A stretch of DNA of 64,000 bases from Thalassobius sp034670005 (lineage in GTDB: Bacteria; Pseudomonadota; Alphaproteobacteria; Rhodobacterales; Rhodobacteraceae), in NCBI RefSeq assembly GCF_034670005.1, contig NZ_JAXMOH010000012.1, positions 53,915-117,914 on the forward strand, in the 5' to 3' direction. The notes under the pieces were generated by a model. That model saw nothing but the letters and a program-made list of their open reading frames with translations. It was not told where the DNA came from and did no database searches. Positions 41,420 through 49,752 of the stretch are shown here, piece after piece. A program made the translations under genes and the position numbers. Every line of letters starts with the position of its first letter. Position 1 is the stretch's first letter.

Positions 41420-41908
41420 TCAAGCATCAATGCGGGTGACTTCGCCGGTGACACCGTCCCAGGCCCCTTCGCTCACCGCATAGCCCAAAACCCGGTCCGG
41501 GTTGGTCGGCGGCGGCATGATCACACCGTCAAGCCTGCTAAATCCGAACCGGCTATAATAGGGCGCATCGCCCACCAGCATCACCCGGTCCCAGCCTTCG
41601 GCCCGGCCGCGTTCCAGCCCCGACTGGATCAGCAAACCGCCCAGCCCTTCGCCCTGCCGCGTCGGGTGTACCGCCACCGGCCCCAGCAGCAGCGCGGGCT
41701 GTCCGCCCACATGCACCGGCCAGAACCGGATCGCCCCCGCCAAAGTCCCGTCAGCGTCGCGCGCGACCAGTGACATCGCCTTGACCGGATCGACCCCATC
41801 GCGCAACCGATAGGACGACAACGCCGTTCGACCGGGGGCGAAGCACAGGTCATAAAGCGCCTCGACCTCCCACCAGTCGTCTGCTGTTTCAGGGTTCAGC
41901 GTATACAA
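41420..41908 (-). CDS. GNAT-family N-acetyltransferase (YhbS-like)
   Basis: 162 aa. LLLGPVAVHPTRQGEGLGGLLIQSGLERGRAEGWDRVMLVGDAPYYSRFGF is the acetyl-CoA loop plus C-terminal helix of the YhbS subgroup. A TTG start at 41908 (LYTLNPETADDWW) is chosen because GAGGCATC precedes it and the sequence upstream is unlike the family; longer readings from GTG codons near 41960 are possible. Acceptor unknown. Divergent from the flavin reductase gene. Confidence 0.78.
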   Translation of the reverse strand: MYTLNPETADDWWEVEALYDLCFAPGRTALSSYRLRDGVDPVKAMSLVARDADGTLAGAIRFWPVHVGGQPALLLGPVAVHPTRQGEGLGGLLIQSGLERGRAEGWDRVMLVGDAPYYSRFGFSRLDGVIMPPPTNPDRVLGYAVSEGAWDGVTGEVTRIDA

Positions 41909-42022
41909 AGATGCCTCGATTTTCGCGATTGGGATTTGACTTTCGGGTGGAAACGCCACTAGCACGGCGCTAGGTCTGACACAAACCTCAAAGGGCAGAC
42001 GCGGACAGGAGGCGAAGGGCAG

Positions 42023-42634
42023 TTGTTTTACGAACCCAAAGACGGTCATGGATTGCCGCATAATCCATTCAACGCCATCGTCACGCCGCGCCCCATCGGC
42101 TGGATTTCCAGCCGCAGCGCAGAGGGCCATGACAATCTGGCACCCTATTCCTTTTTCAATGCGATCGCCTATGTACCGCCGCAGGTGATGTTCTGTTCAA
42201 CCGGCTCCAAACCGGATCAGGATGACGGCAAGGACAGCGTCGCCAATATCCGCGAAACCGGCGTCTTCGCGGTGAATGTGGTGTCTTACGCGTTACGCGA
42301 TGCGATGAATGCCAGTTCCGCCTCGCTGGCCGCTGTGGACGACGAATTCGCCCATGCCGGGCTGACCAAGGCCGATTGCCGCACGATTCCGTGTTCTTAT
42401 GTTGTCGATGCTCCGGCGGTTCTGGAATGCAAACTAAGCCAGATTGTCGAACTGGCAGGCGAAGCCAACCGCATGGTGATCGGTGAAGTGACCGGCGTGC
42501 ATCTGCGCGACGAATGCCTGAAGGATGGCATTTTCGACGTCACCACGTTCCAGCCGCTGGCGCGGTTGGGCTATCGTGATTATTCAATCGTCAAAGACCT
42601 GTTTGCGCTGTCCCGCCCTGACGACAAAGGCTGA
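42023..42634 (+). CDS. Flavin reductase domain protein
   Basis: 203 aa. FMN-binding split-barrel: FNAIVTPRPIGWISSRSAEGHDNLAPYSFFNAIAYVPP near 16-53 and a C-terminal PLARLGYRDYSIVKDLF. The PRPIGWISS form is shared by a large group of NADH:FMN oxidoreductase-like proteins of unknown substrate. TTG start with AGGAGGCGAAGGGC upstream. Just before mtnP. Confidence 0.85.
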   Translation: MFYEPKDGHGLPHNPFNAIVTPRPIGWISSRSAEGHDNLAPYSFFNAIAYVPPQVMFCSTGSKPDQDDGKDSVANIRETGVFAVNVVSYALRDAMNASSASLAAVDDEFAHAGLTKADCRTIPCSYVVDAPAVLECKLSQIVELAGEANRMVIGEVTGVHLRDECLKDGIFDVTTFQPLARLGYRDYSIVKDLFALSRPDDKG

Positions 42635-42698
42635 CGTGACTTGTCCCCGCGCCCAGGTTGCGTAATCTGGCATCGCACAACAGGAGAAGTCAAACATC

Positions 42699-43568
42699 AT
42701 GAACACATATATCGGCGTCATCGGCGGATCGGGTATCTATGATATCGATGGATTGGAAAACGCCGAATGGACCAGCGTGTCCGGACCGTGGGGCGCCCCG
42801 TCGGATCAGATCCTGACCGGCAGCTTGGATGGTGTGAAAATGGCGTTCCTGCCGCGTCATGGCCGTGGCCATGTCCATTCGCCCTCCACTGTCCCTTACC
42901 GCGCCAATATCGATGCGCTGAAACGGCTGGGCGTAACGGACGTAATTTCAGTATCGGCCTGCGGGTCATTCCGCGAAGAATTGGCACCGGGCGATTTCGT
43001 GATCGTGGATCAATTCATCGACCGCACATTCGCGCGTGAAAAAAGCTTCTTCGGCACTGGCTGCGTGGCGCATGTCAGCGTCGCCCACCCGACCTGCCCG
43101 CGCCTGTCGGAGGCCTGCTATAGCGCCGCGAAAGACGCCGGTATCACCGTACATAAGGGCGGCACCTATCTGGCGATGGAAGGGCCGCAATTCTCAAGCC
43201 TCGCGGAATCGAAACTCTATCGTGAAAACTGGGGCTGCGACGTGATCGGCATGACCAACATGCCCGAAGCGAAACTCGCCCGCGAAGCCGAGCTTTGCTA
43301 TGCCTCCGTTGCGATGATCACCGATTACGACAGCTGGCACCCGCATCATGGCGAGGTGGATATTTCACAGATCATCGCGACCCTGACAGGCAATGCCGAT
43401 AAGGGCCGGGATCTGGTCAAACGGCTGCCGGCATTGCTGGGCGCGGATCGCGCGCCCTGCCCACATGGCTGTGACCGGGCGCTGGATTACGCCATCCTGA
43501 CCGCGCCAGAGGCGCGAGATCCGGCGATGGTGGCAAAGCTCGATGCGGTCGCGGGCCGGGTGCTGTAA
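42699..43568 (+). CDS. mtnP: S-methyl-5'-thioadenosine phosphorylase
   Basis: 289 aa. Cleaves methylthioadenosine to adenine and methylthioribose-1-phosphate. Family-2 nucleoside phosphorylase features: GGSGIYDIDGLENAEW near 9-24, LPRHGRGHVHSPSTVPYRANI near 51-71 and VISVSACGSFREELAPGDFVIVDQFIDRT near 81-109. Then EGPQFSSLAESKLYR near 162 and MTNMPEAKLAREAELCYASVAMITDYD near 183-209. The Met/Asn pattern fits MTAP rather than purine nucleoside phosphorylase. It pairs functionally with apt at 44164, which would reclaim the adenine. Confidence 0.93.
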   Translation: MNTYIGVIGGSGIYDIDGLENAEWTSVSGPWGAPSDQILTGSLDGVKMAFLPRHGRGHVHSPSTVPYRANIDALKRLGVTDVISVSACGSFREELAPGDFVIVDQFIDRTFAREKSFFGTGCVAHVSVAHPTCPRLSEACYSAAKDAGITVHKGGTYLAMEGPQFSSLAESKLYRENWGCDVIGMTNMPEAKLAREAELCYASVAMITDYDSWHPHHGEVDISQIIATLTGNADKGRDLVKRLPALLGADRAPCPHGCDRALDYAILTAPEARDPAMVAKLDAVAGRVL

Positions 43569-43658
43569 TCGGAACTTAGTCCGGGCTAGGGCGGCCTACC
43601 GTGGGCCGGGCATATATTTCTGACTGCGGACCGGCAGGCGCTGGCGACTACGCCGCGC

Positions 43659-43829
43659 CTATTCCGAATTTTCCTTCATGAAATCGCGGATGAAGCGGCG
43701 GATTTCGCGGGCAGCGCTGGTATCGAGTTCTTTGCACAGCTCGACAAATTGGTCCCGTTCGTCCTTATCCAGTCGCAAAACCAACTGGCTGTCTTTCTTG
43801 CTGGATTTCTTGCCATCTTTCTTCGGCAC
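43659..43829 (-). CDS. 56-aa ribbon-helix-helix-like protein
   Basis: A Lys-rich N-terminus (MPKKDGKKSSKKD) precedes SQLVLRLDKDERDQFVELCKELDTSAAREIRRFIRDFMKENSE. This reads as a beta strand with alternating residues (QLVLRL) followed by two helices, the second with a turn at DTS, the layout of MetJ/Arc DNA-binding proteins and many antitoxins. GTG at 43829 with GGGGAT upstream. A longer frame in another phase over the same DNA codes a Cys-rich, non-family peptide and is rejected. A perfect palindrome lies 33-47 bp upstream of the start. Confidence 0.65.
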   Translation of the reverse strand: MPKKDGKKSSKKDSQLVLRLDKDERDQFVELCKELDTSAAREIRRFIRDFMKENSE

Positions 43830-43861
43830 GCATCATCCCCGTTCGTGCTTGAAATTTTCGC

Positions 43862-43876
43862 ATATACAGTGTATAT
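43862..43876. promoter_or_regulatory. Perfect 15-bp palindrome, probable operator
   Basis: ATATACA-G-TGTATAT, seven-base arms, between the divergent small RHH-like gene (43829) and the 37-aa ORF (43942). On the minus strand a TTGCTG 17 nt before GTATAT could form a promoter overlapping it, as expected for autoregulation. Confidence 0.6.
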
Positions 43877-43941
43877 ACATAATACAGCAACACGCTGCAC
43901 AAATACTCATTGCGGCATTACAGGCGAAAAGGAAAGATAAA

Positions 43942-44055
43942 ATGAACCTTCTTTCAGCAAAAAGCATGCTTGTGCGCGACCGCATGGATTGGCGCAAACC
44001 CCATGTCCCTTGGTTGTCGAACAAGTTTTACCGGTTTTTCTCGAATAACCGCTGA
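43942..44055 (+). CDS. 37-aa basic peptide ORF
   Basis: MNLLSAKSMLVRDRMDWRKP and 17 more residues ending NNR. Net basic, with an aromatic C-terminal FYRFF. AAAAGGAAAGATAAA before the ATG gives a good ribosome-binding site, and a hairpin follows its stop. It is transcribed divergently from the RHH-like gene and could be its partner or target. No family recognised. It may be a small regulatory or toxin-like protein, but nothing here proves that. Confidence 0.5.
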   Translation: MNLLSAKSMLVRDRMDWRKPHVPWLSNKFYRFFSNNR

Positions 44056-44062
44056 ATAAGCA

Positions 44063-44089
44063 ACGCCGCCGCCTTCCGGGCGGCGTTGA
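44063..44089 (+). terminator. GC hairpin after the 37-aa ORF
   Basis: AACGCCGCC/GGCGGCGTT stem with a short loop, about 10 bp after the stop at 44055. No T tract follows, so it may attenuate transcription into apt rather than end it. Confidence 0.5.
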
Positions 44090-44163
44090 TCTATCTGGCC
44101 CTTGAAACCATGACCCAGCCTTGTCAAACCGGCGGGGAAACCGTTTCAAGGAAAGAACACGCC

Positions 44164-44706
44164 ATGGGTCAGCCCGCCAAAACCGTCAAGGATTACATCC
44201 GTACCATCGTCGATTTCCCCCATGAAGGGATCATGTTCCGCGATGTCACCACGCTATTCGCCGACCCGCGCGGGTTCCGCATGTGCATCGACCAGCTGCT
44301 GCACCCCTATGCCGGACAGCGTATCGACAAGGTAGTCGGGCTGGAAGCGCGCGGTTTCATCCTTGGCGGCGCGGTGGCGCATCAGCTGGGCACCGGCTTC
44401 GTGCCGATCCGCAAAAAGGGCAAGCTGCCCCACACCACGATCAGCCAAGAATACCAGCTGGAATATGGCGAAGCGATCGTTGAAATCCACGATGACGCGA
44501 TTGAGGCCGGGGAAACCGTCCTGCTGGTCGATGACCTGCTGGCCACCGGCGGCACCGCCGAGGCCGGGATCAAACTGATCGAACGACTGGGCGGTCAGAT
44601 CGTCGGTTGCGCCTTTGTCGTCGACCTGCCCGAACTGGGCGGCCGGGACCGGCTACAAGCGATGGGCTTCGATATCCACGCGCTCTGCGCTTTCGACGGG
44701 CTGTAA
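44164..44706 (+). CDS. apt: Adenine phosphoribosyltransferase
   Basis: 180 aa. Converts adenine plus PRPP to AMP. KDYIRTIVDFPHEGIMFRDVT near 8-28, GLEARGFILGG near 60-70 and the PRPP loop VLLVDDLLATGGTAEAGIKL near 119-138 are all standard. ATG at 44164 with AAGGAAAG about 10 nt upstream. Serves adenine salvage, including adenine from mtnP. Confidence 0.95.
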   Translation: MGQPAKTVKDYIRTIVDFPHEGIMFRDVTTLFADPRGFRMCIDQLLHPYAGQRIDKVVGLEARGFILGGAVAHQLGTGFVPIRKKGKLPHTTISQEYQLEYGEAIVEIHDDAIEAGETVLLVDDLLATGGTAEAGIKLIERLGGQIVGCAFVVDLPELGGRDRLQAMGFDIHALCAFDGL

Positions 44707-44828
44707 GGCGGCCCGCGGAAATTGTGGCCTGGATGCTACGATAATTTCCAAGCCCGGACTGTCGCGGCCTTTGCACAGGCCGCTGCGGTCTTTCCGGTTG
44801 AAAATCCTGCCGCAACAGGCAAGAAAGC

Positions 44829-44855
44829 AAAGCGCGTCACGCCTGTGCGCTTTTT
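44829..44855 (+). terminator. Terminator upstream of surf1
   Basis: AAAGCGC/GCGCTTT stem running into a T5 tract, about 28 bp before the surf1 start. A GCGGCCT/AGGCCGC hairpin precedes it at 44764-44783. Probably ends the apt transcript. Confidence 0.6.
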
Positions 44856-44882
44856 GCCTTCGTCCATGACCAGAAAGAACCG

Positions 44883-45581
44883 ATGCGCCGATTGATCTTC
44901 CCTTTGTTCTTTGGACTACTGGGCGCAGCCGTGCTGATCGCACTGGGCAGCTGGCAGGTTCAGCGGCTGCACTGGAAACAGGGCGTTCTGGCCGAGATCG
45001 AGGCACATATCCATGCCGATCCGGTCGCCCTGCCGGCCGACCCCGACCCGATCCGGGACCGGTTCCTGCCAGTCTCCGTCACCGGCACGATGCATACCCC
45101 CACACTCCGGGTTCTGGTCAGCCAGAAAACCGTCGGGGCGGGCTACCGTCTGATCACTCCGATGGAGACGACACAAGGCAGGCGGATCCTGGTGGATCGC
45201 GGCTTTATCCGGCTGGAAGTCCAGCCGCCCAAACCGCCCACCGCCGAAGTCACCGTCACCGGCAACCTGCACTGGCCCGATGAACGCGACAGTTTCACGC
45301 CGGAAAATGATCGCGCCGAAAATATCTGGTTCGCGCGCGACGTCGGTATCATGGCAAAAGAACTGAACACTGAACCGGTTATGCTGATCGCGCGCAGCAC
45401 CTCCTTCGACGACGGCCCGGTATCACCCCTGCCGGTCGGCACCGAAGGCATCCCTAACGATCATTTCGAATATGCCGTTACATGGTACGGGCTCGCTGCC
45501 GTTTGGCTGGCGATGCTTGGCCTGTTCCTCTGGCGCATGTACAAATCCACACGCAACCCGCAAAAAGGGACTGAGACGTGA
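44883..45581 (+). CDS. SURF1-family cytochrome oxidase assembly protein
   Basis: 232 aa. N-terminal membrane helix (LIFPLFFGLLGAAVLIALGSW), periplasmic domain with the RFLPVSVTGTM, ILVDRGFI and TVTGNLHWPDERDSFTPENDRAENIWFARD motifs, and a C-terminal helix (FEYAVTWYGLAAVWLAMLGLFLW). Delivers heme a into subunit I of aa3 oxidase. The stop overlaps the thrC start (GTGA). It is cut off from ctaE, to which it is usually adjacent. See the inversion finding. Confidence 0.9.
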   Translation: MRRLIFPLFFGLLGAAVLIALGSWQVQRLHWKQGVLAEIEAHIHADPVALPADPDPIRDRFLPVSVTGTMHTPTLRVLVSQKTVGAGYRLITPMETTQGRRILVDRGFIRLEVQPPKPPTAEVTVTGNLHWPDERDSFTPENDRAENIWFARDVGIMAKELNTEPVMLIARSTSFDDGPVSPLPVGTEGIPNDHFEYAVTWYGLAAVWLAMLGLFLWRMYKSTRNPQKGTET

Positions 45582-46966
45582 AATATATCTCGACCCGTGG
45601 CAAAGCGCCCGTTCTGAGTTTCGAACAAGCCATGATGACCGGTCTGGCCCGCGATGGCGGACTGTATCTGCCCGAAACCATCCCGACCTTCAGCGCCGAA
45701 GAGATCGCCGCGCTGGCCGGGTTAAGCTATGAAGAAACCGCGTTCCGCATTATGAAGCCCTTTATCGGCGACTGCTTCAGCGACGACGAATTCCGCGACA
45801 TCATCGCAAAGGCCTATGCCGGGTTCGGTCATGCCGCGCGCGCGCCTCTGGTACAGCTGGACAGCAACCACTTCCTGCTGGAACTGTTCCACGGTCCGAC
45901 CTTGGCGTTCAAGGATTTCGCGATGCAGCTGATCGGCCAGTTGTTTCAGGCCTCGCTGAAACGCTCTGGCGGGCGGGTGACCATAGCGGGCGCCACCAGC
46001 GGCGACACCGGATCAGCGGCTATTGAGGCGTTCAAAGGACTTGCCGCAGTCGATGTTTTCATCCTGTTCCCGCATGGCCGCGTGTCCGAAGTCCAGCGGC
46101 GGCAGATGACCACGCCCGCTGAAAGCAACGTACATGCTTTGGCGATGGACGGGCATTTCGACGATTGCCAGGCCCGCGTAAAAGACATGTTCAACGATTT
46201 CGAATTCCGCGACGGGGTGCATCTCGCCGGGGTCAATTCGATCAACTTCGCCCGGGTTCTGGCACAGGTGGTGTATTACTTCACCTCCGCCGTCAGCCTT
46301 GGCGCGCCGCAGCGCAAGGTCAGCTTCACCGTGCCAACCGGCAACTTCGGCGATATCTTCGCGGGCTACATCGCCAAGCGGATGGGTCTGCCGATCGACC
46401 GGCTGGTGGTCGCCACCAACCAGAATGACATTCTGCACCGCTGCCTGAGCACCGGCGACTACCGCCCCGACGGGGTGGTCCCGTCGATCAGCCCGTCGAT
46501 GGATATCCAGGTCAGTTCGAATTTCGAACGGGCGCTGTTTTACGCCTATGATCAGGACGGCGCAGCGGTCGCGCAGTTGATGGAAGAACTCGGCGCGGGC
46601 GGATTCACCATCAGCCAAGGCGCATTGCAGGCACTGCGCGAAGTCTTTGACAGCGGCCATTGTTCCGAAGATGAAACCAGCGCCACCATCAAGACCCTGT
46701 TCGACACCACCGGCGAATTGCTGTGTCCGCATTCGGCAGTTGGCGTCAAGGTTGCCAATGAGCTCCGCAACGCGGATGTACCGATGATCACCCTGGCGAC
46801 CGCGCATCCGGCCAAGTTCCCCGCAGCGGTCGAAGCCGCCAGCGGTCAACACCCGGACTTGCCGACACGTATGGCCGACCTGTATGACCGTTCGGAACGT
46901 GTTAGCCGGATCGCAAACGATTTGGGCGCCATCGAAGATTTGATCAAGGATCGCATTGCCAAGTGA
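45578..46966 (+). CDS. thrC: Threonine synthase
   Basis: 462 aa. PLP enzyme turning O-phosphohomoserine into threonine. N-terminal MKYISTRGKAPVLSFEQAMMTGLARDGGLYLPE, the catalytic Lys in LAFKDFAMQLIGQLF near 107-121, and GATSGDTGSAAIEAFKG near 142-158 as the phosphate loop. Long type with an extended C-terminus. GTG start overlapping the surf1 stop, and its own stop overlaps the M16 peptidase start (GTGA). Same operon as surf1. Confidence 0.96.
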   Translation: MKYISTRGKAPVLSFEQAMMTGLARDGGLYLPETIPTFSAEEIAALAGLSYEETAFRIMKPFIGDCFSDDEFRDIIAKAYAGFGHAARAPLVQLDSNHFLLELFHGPTLAFKDFAMQLIGQLFQASLKRSGGRVTIAGATSGDTGSAAIEAFKGLAAVDVFILFPHGRVSEVQRRQMTTPAESNVHALAMDGHFDDCQARVKDMFNDFEFRDGVHLAGVNSINFARVLAQVVYYFTSAVSLGAPQRKVSFTVPTGNFGDIFAGYIAKRMGLPIDRLVVATNQNDILHRCLSTGDYRPDGVVPSISPSMDIQVSSNFERALFYAYDQDGAAVAQLMEELGAGGFTISQGALQALREVFDSGHCSEDETSATIKTLFDTTGELLCPHSAVGVKVANELRNADVPMITLATAHPAKFPAAVEAASGQHPDLPTRMADLYDRSERVSRIANDLGAIEDLIKDRIAK

Positions 46967-48225
46967 CAGTAGAGCTTCATACTCTTTCCAACGGTTTCCG
47001 GATCGTTTCTGAAAACATGCCGGGGTTGCAGTCGGCCTCGATCGGCATCTGGGTGCTGGCAGGCGGGCGGCATGAACGGTTGGAACAGAATGGCATCGCG
47101 CATTTTCTGGAACATATGGCGTTCAAGGGCACCAAAACGCGGACCGCGCTGCAGATCGCCGAAACCATCGAAGATGTCGGCGGCTATATGAATGCCTATA
47201 CCTCGCGCGAGGTGACGGCCTATTACGCCCGGGTGTTGCAGGCCGATGTGCCGCTGGCGCTGGATGTGCTGGCCGATATCGTGCTGAACCCAATCTTCGA
47301 TCAACGCGAAATCGAGATCGAGCGCGGCGTGATCCTGCAGGAAATCGGTCAGGCACTGGATACGCCGGACGATGTGGTTTTCGACTGGCTGCAGGAACAG
47401 GCCTATCCGGGTCAGGCGCTTGGCCGCACCATTCTGGGTCCCGCAGAACGCGTCAGCAGCTTTACCCGCGAAGATCTGGCTCGCTTCGTGGCTGAACAAT
47501 ATGGCCCCGGTCAGATGATCCTGTCGGCGGCCGGTGCCGTCGATCATGACGCGCTGGTGCGCGAAGCCGAAAAATTGTTCGGTCATCTGTCACCGCTGAT
47601 CACAACCACGCATGACAGTGCCAAATTTCAGGGCGGCGAATTCCGCAAGGTCAAACCACTGGAACAGGCGCATTTCGCGCTGGCCTTCGAAAGCCCCGAT
47701 TACGGCAGCGATCAGATCCACGCCGCGCAGGTTTATGCCAATGCGCTGGGCGGCGGCATGTCGAGCCGCCTGTTTCAGGAAATCCGCGAAAAACGCGGCC
47801 TGTGTTACACCATTTTTTCCCAGGCGGGGGCCTATGTCGATACCGGCATGATGACCATCTATGCCGGCACGTCCGCTGACCAGTTGGAAGAACTGGCGAC
47901 CATCACGCTGGACGAAATGAAACGCGCCGCCGACGATATGACCGAAGAAGAAATCGCCCGCGCCCGGGTGCAGATGAAAGCCGGGCTTCTGATGGGGCTA
48001 GAAAGCCCGTCCAACCGCGCCGAACGGCTGGCCCGGATGGTGCAGATCTGGGGCCGGGTGCCGGATGTCGCAGAAGTGGTCGCCAAGATCGACAATGTCA
48101 GCCTGAAAGACGTGCGCGATTTCGCCGAAACCATGGCCACCAACGCGCCCGCCGCGCTGGCGCTCTACGGCCCGGTCGAACATGCCCCGACATTGGCAAC
48201 GCTGCAGCAAAGGCGTGCCGCATAA
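46963..48225 (+). CDS. M16-family zinc peptidase
   Basis: 420 aa. Inverted zinc motif HFLEH (residues 46-50, in NGIAHFLEHMAFKGT) with the distal Glu about 76 residues further in IEIERGVILQEIGQALD. The C-terminal half is the inactive M16 copy (ESPDYGSDQIHAAQVYANALGGGMSSRLFQEIREKRGLCY). Related to mitochondrial processing peptidase beta. GTG start overlapping thrC; its stop shares a base with the acetyltransferase ATG. Probably processes periplasmic or cytosolic peptides. Confidence 0.93.
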   Translation: MTVELHTLSNGFRIVSENMPGLQSASIGIWVLAGGRHERLEQNGIAHFLEHMAFKGTKTRTALQIAETIEDVGGYMNAYTSREVTAYYARVLQADVPLALDVLADIVLNPIFDQREIEIERGVILQEIGQALDTPDDVVFDWLQEQAYPGQALGRTILGPAERVSSFTREDLARFVAEQYGPGQMILSAAGAVDHDALVREAEKLFGHLSPLITTTHDSAKFQGGEFRKVKPLEQAHFALAFESPDYGSDQIHAAQVYANALGGGMSSRLFQEIREKRGLCYTIFSQAGAYVDTGMMTIYAGTSADQLEELATITLDEMKRAADDMTEEEIARARVQMKAGLLMGLESPSNRAERLARMVQIWGRVPDVAEVVAKIDNVSLKDVRDFAETMATNAPAALALYGPVEHAPTLATLQQRRAA

Positions 48226-48809
48226 TGCTAAGGCCCAAGCGACAGGTCCGGATCGAAACCGAACGCCTGACGTTGCGCCCGCCGGTGCATGCCGATTTTC
48301 GTGGCTGGACCGGCCTGCGCCGCGCCAGCCGCGCCTTCCTGAAACCGTGGGAACCATCCTGGGCGAACGATCATTTGGGCCGCAAAGCCTTTGCCAACCG
48401 GGTCTATTGGGCCAATCGTGCAATCAAGAACGACACCGCGCTGCCACTGTTCATGTTCCGCCGCGATGATGCAGAACTGGTGGGCGCGATCACCCTGGAT
48501 CATATCCGTCGCGGTCCGGCGCAGTCGGGGACGCTGGGCTATTGGGTCGGCGAAAGCCACGCCCGCCAGGGCTATATGCGAGAAGCGATCGACGCGCTGG
48601 TCTATCATGCCTTTCACCGTATGGACCTGAGCCGGATCGAGGCCGCCTGCCTGCCGGAAAACAAACCGTCGCGCGACCTGCTGGAAAAATGCGGTTTCAA
48701 ATACGAAGGTGTGGCGCAAAGCTATCTGGAAATCGACGGGCGCTGGCGCACCCATGTTCTGTATGCCTGTATCCGGCTGGACCGGCGCGGACGAACCGAA
48801 CCGATCTGA
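48225..48809 (+). CDS. RimJ/RimL-type N-acetyltransferase
   Basis: 194 aa. TERLTLRPPVHADF at 10-23, LGYWVGESHARQGYMREAIDALVYHAFHRMDLSRIEAACLPENKPSRDLLEKCGFKYEG near 105-163, and a final DGRWRTHVLYA, which is the RimJ family layout. It may acetylate the N-terminus of a ribosomal protein. Coupled to the M16 peptidase gene (TAATG). Confidence 0.85.
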   Translation: MLRPKRQVRIETERLTLRPPVHADFRGWTGLRRASRAFLKPWEPSWANDHLGRKAFANRVYWANRAIKNDTALPLFMFRRDDAELVGAITLDHIRRGPAQSGTLGYWVGESHARQGYMREAIDALVYHAFHRMDLSRIEAACLPENKPSRDLLEKCGFKYEGVAQSYLEIDGRWRTHVLYACIRLDRRGRTEPI

Positions 48810-48897
48810 TCGCTGCAACGGCCCCGGTTGAACAATCGGACCGTGACAAAATCCCAAACCGGTCTATCTTTTCTACGCAGAAAAGAGGACCGTGCCC

Positions 48898-49713
48898 GTG
48901 ATCAGAACCTGCATCGCTCTTATCGCCCTTCTGTTGGCCAGCGCAGCCCAGGCCCAGACCCGCATGCCCAGCCATTGCATCGCCATCGCCGATGCGGCAC
49001 CGGGCCTGTCATATCTGCACAACGCGTCGTTCCGTGATCCCCTGCCCGATTACACCGTCCGGATCAGCTACCTCGCCCATGCATCGTTCCTGATCCAGTC
49101 GCCGGGCGGTACCGGCGCGGTCACCGATTACACCGGTTTCATCGGCAACGTGGATTACACCCCTGATGCGGTTACCATGAACCATGCGCACGACACCCAC
49201 TGGACCGCCGCCCCCGATCCGGCAATCGCGCATGTGCTGCGCGGCTGGGGTGCGGAACATGGCAAGGGCATCGACCATCATCTCGACCTCGGTGACATGG
49301 TGATCCGTAACGTGTCGACCGATATCCGGTCATTCGGCGGAATCGAACCAGAGGGCAATTCCATCTTCGTCTTTGAAGTGGCGGGGCTGTGCATCGGCCA
49401 TCTGGGTCACCTGCATCACGAACCGGACGCTGCGCAATATGCCGCGCTCGGGCGGCTCGACGTGGTGATGGCGCCGGTCGATGGCGGCATGACGCTGGAC
49501 CTTCCGACGATGCTTCGGGTGTTGCAGCGGCTCAAATCCTCGGTTGTGATCCCGATGCACTGGTTTGGCGACGGTACACTGTCCGCCTTCTTGCGCGGCA
49601 TAGGCACCGATTTCGCAATCGAACATGTCGGAGACAGTGCACTGGAACTGTCGCTCAGAACCCTGCCGCGCGAACCCACGGTCGTGGTGCTGAAACCGCG
49701 TTATCTGCGCTGA
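48898..49713 (+). CDS. Exported metallo-beta-lactamase-fold hydrolase
   Basis: 271 aa. Signal peptide MIRTCIALIALLLASAAQAQ, then an MBL-like domain with YLAHASFLIQ near 57, MNHAHDTHWT near 94 (a shortened version of the zinc H-x-H-x-D-H motif), CIGHLGHLHHEP near 163 and VIPMHWFGDGT near 218. UPF0173/UlaG-like in order, but exported. Substrate unknown. A GTG at 48898 with AGAGGACC upstream is chosen; another GTG 6 bp earlier would add two residues. Confidence 0.75.
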   Translation: MIRTCIALIALLLASAAQAQTRMPSHCIAIADAAPGLSYLHNASFRDPLPDYTVRISYLAHASFLIQSPGGTGAVTDYTGFIGNVDYTPDAVTMNHAHDTHWTAAPDPAIAHVLRGWGAEHGKGIDHHLDLGDMVIRNVSTDIRSFGGIEPEGNSIFVFEVAGLCIGHLGHLHHEPDAAQYAALGRLDVVMAPVDGGMTLDLPTMLRVLQRLKSSVVIPMHWFGDGTLSAFLRGIGTDFAIEHVGDSALELSLRTLPREPTVVVLKPRYLR

Positions 49714-49752
49714 GGGCTGGACGGGACAGCCGATCCTGCTAATCCTTTGGGT

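Noticed and set aside
43676..43900. A 74-codon minus-strand frame over the small RHH-like gene
   Set aside because: Out of phase with the 56-aa frame, Cys-rich and family-free, whereas the 56-aa frame shows a DNA-binding fold and its own ribosome-binding site.
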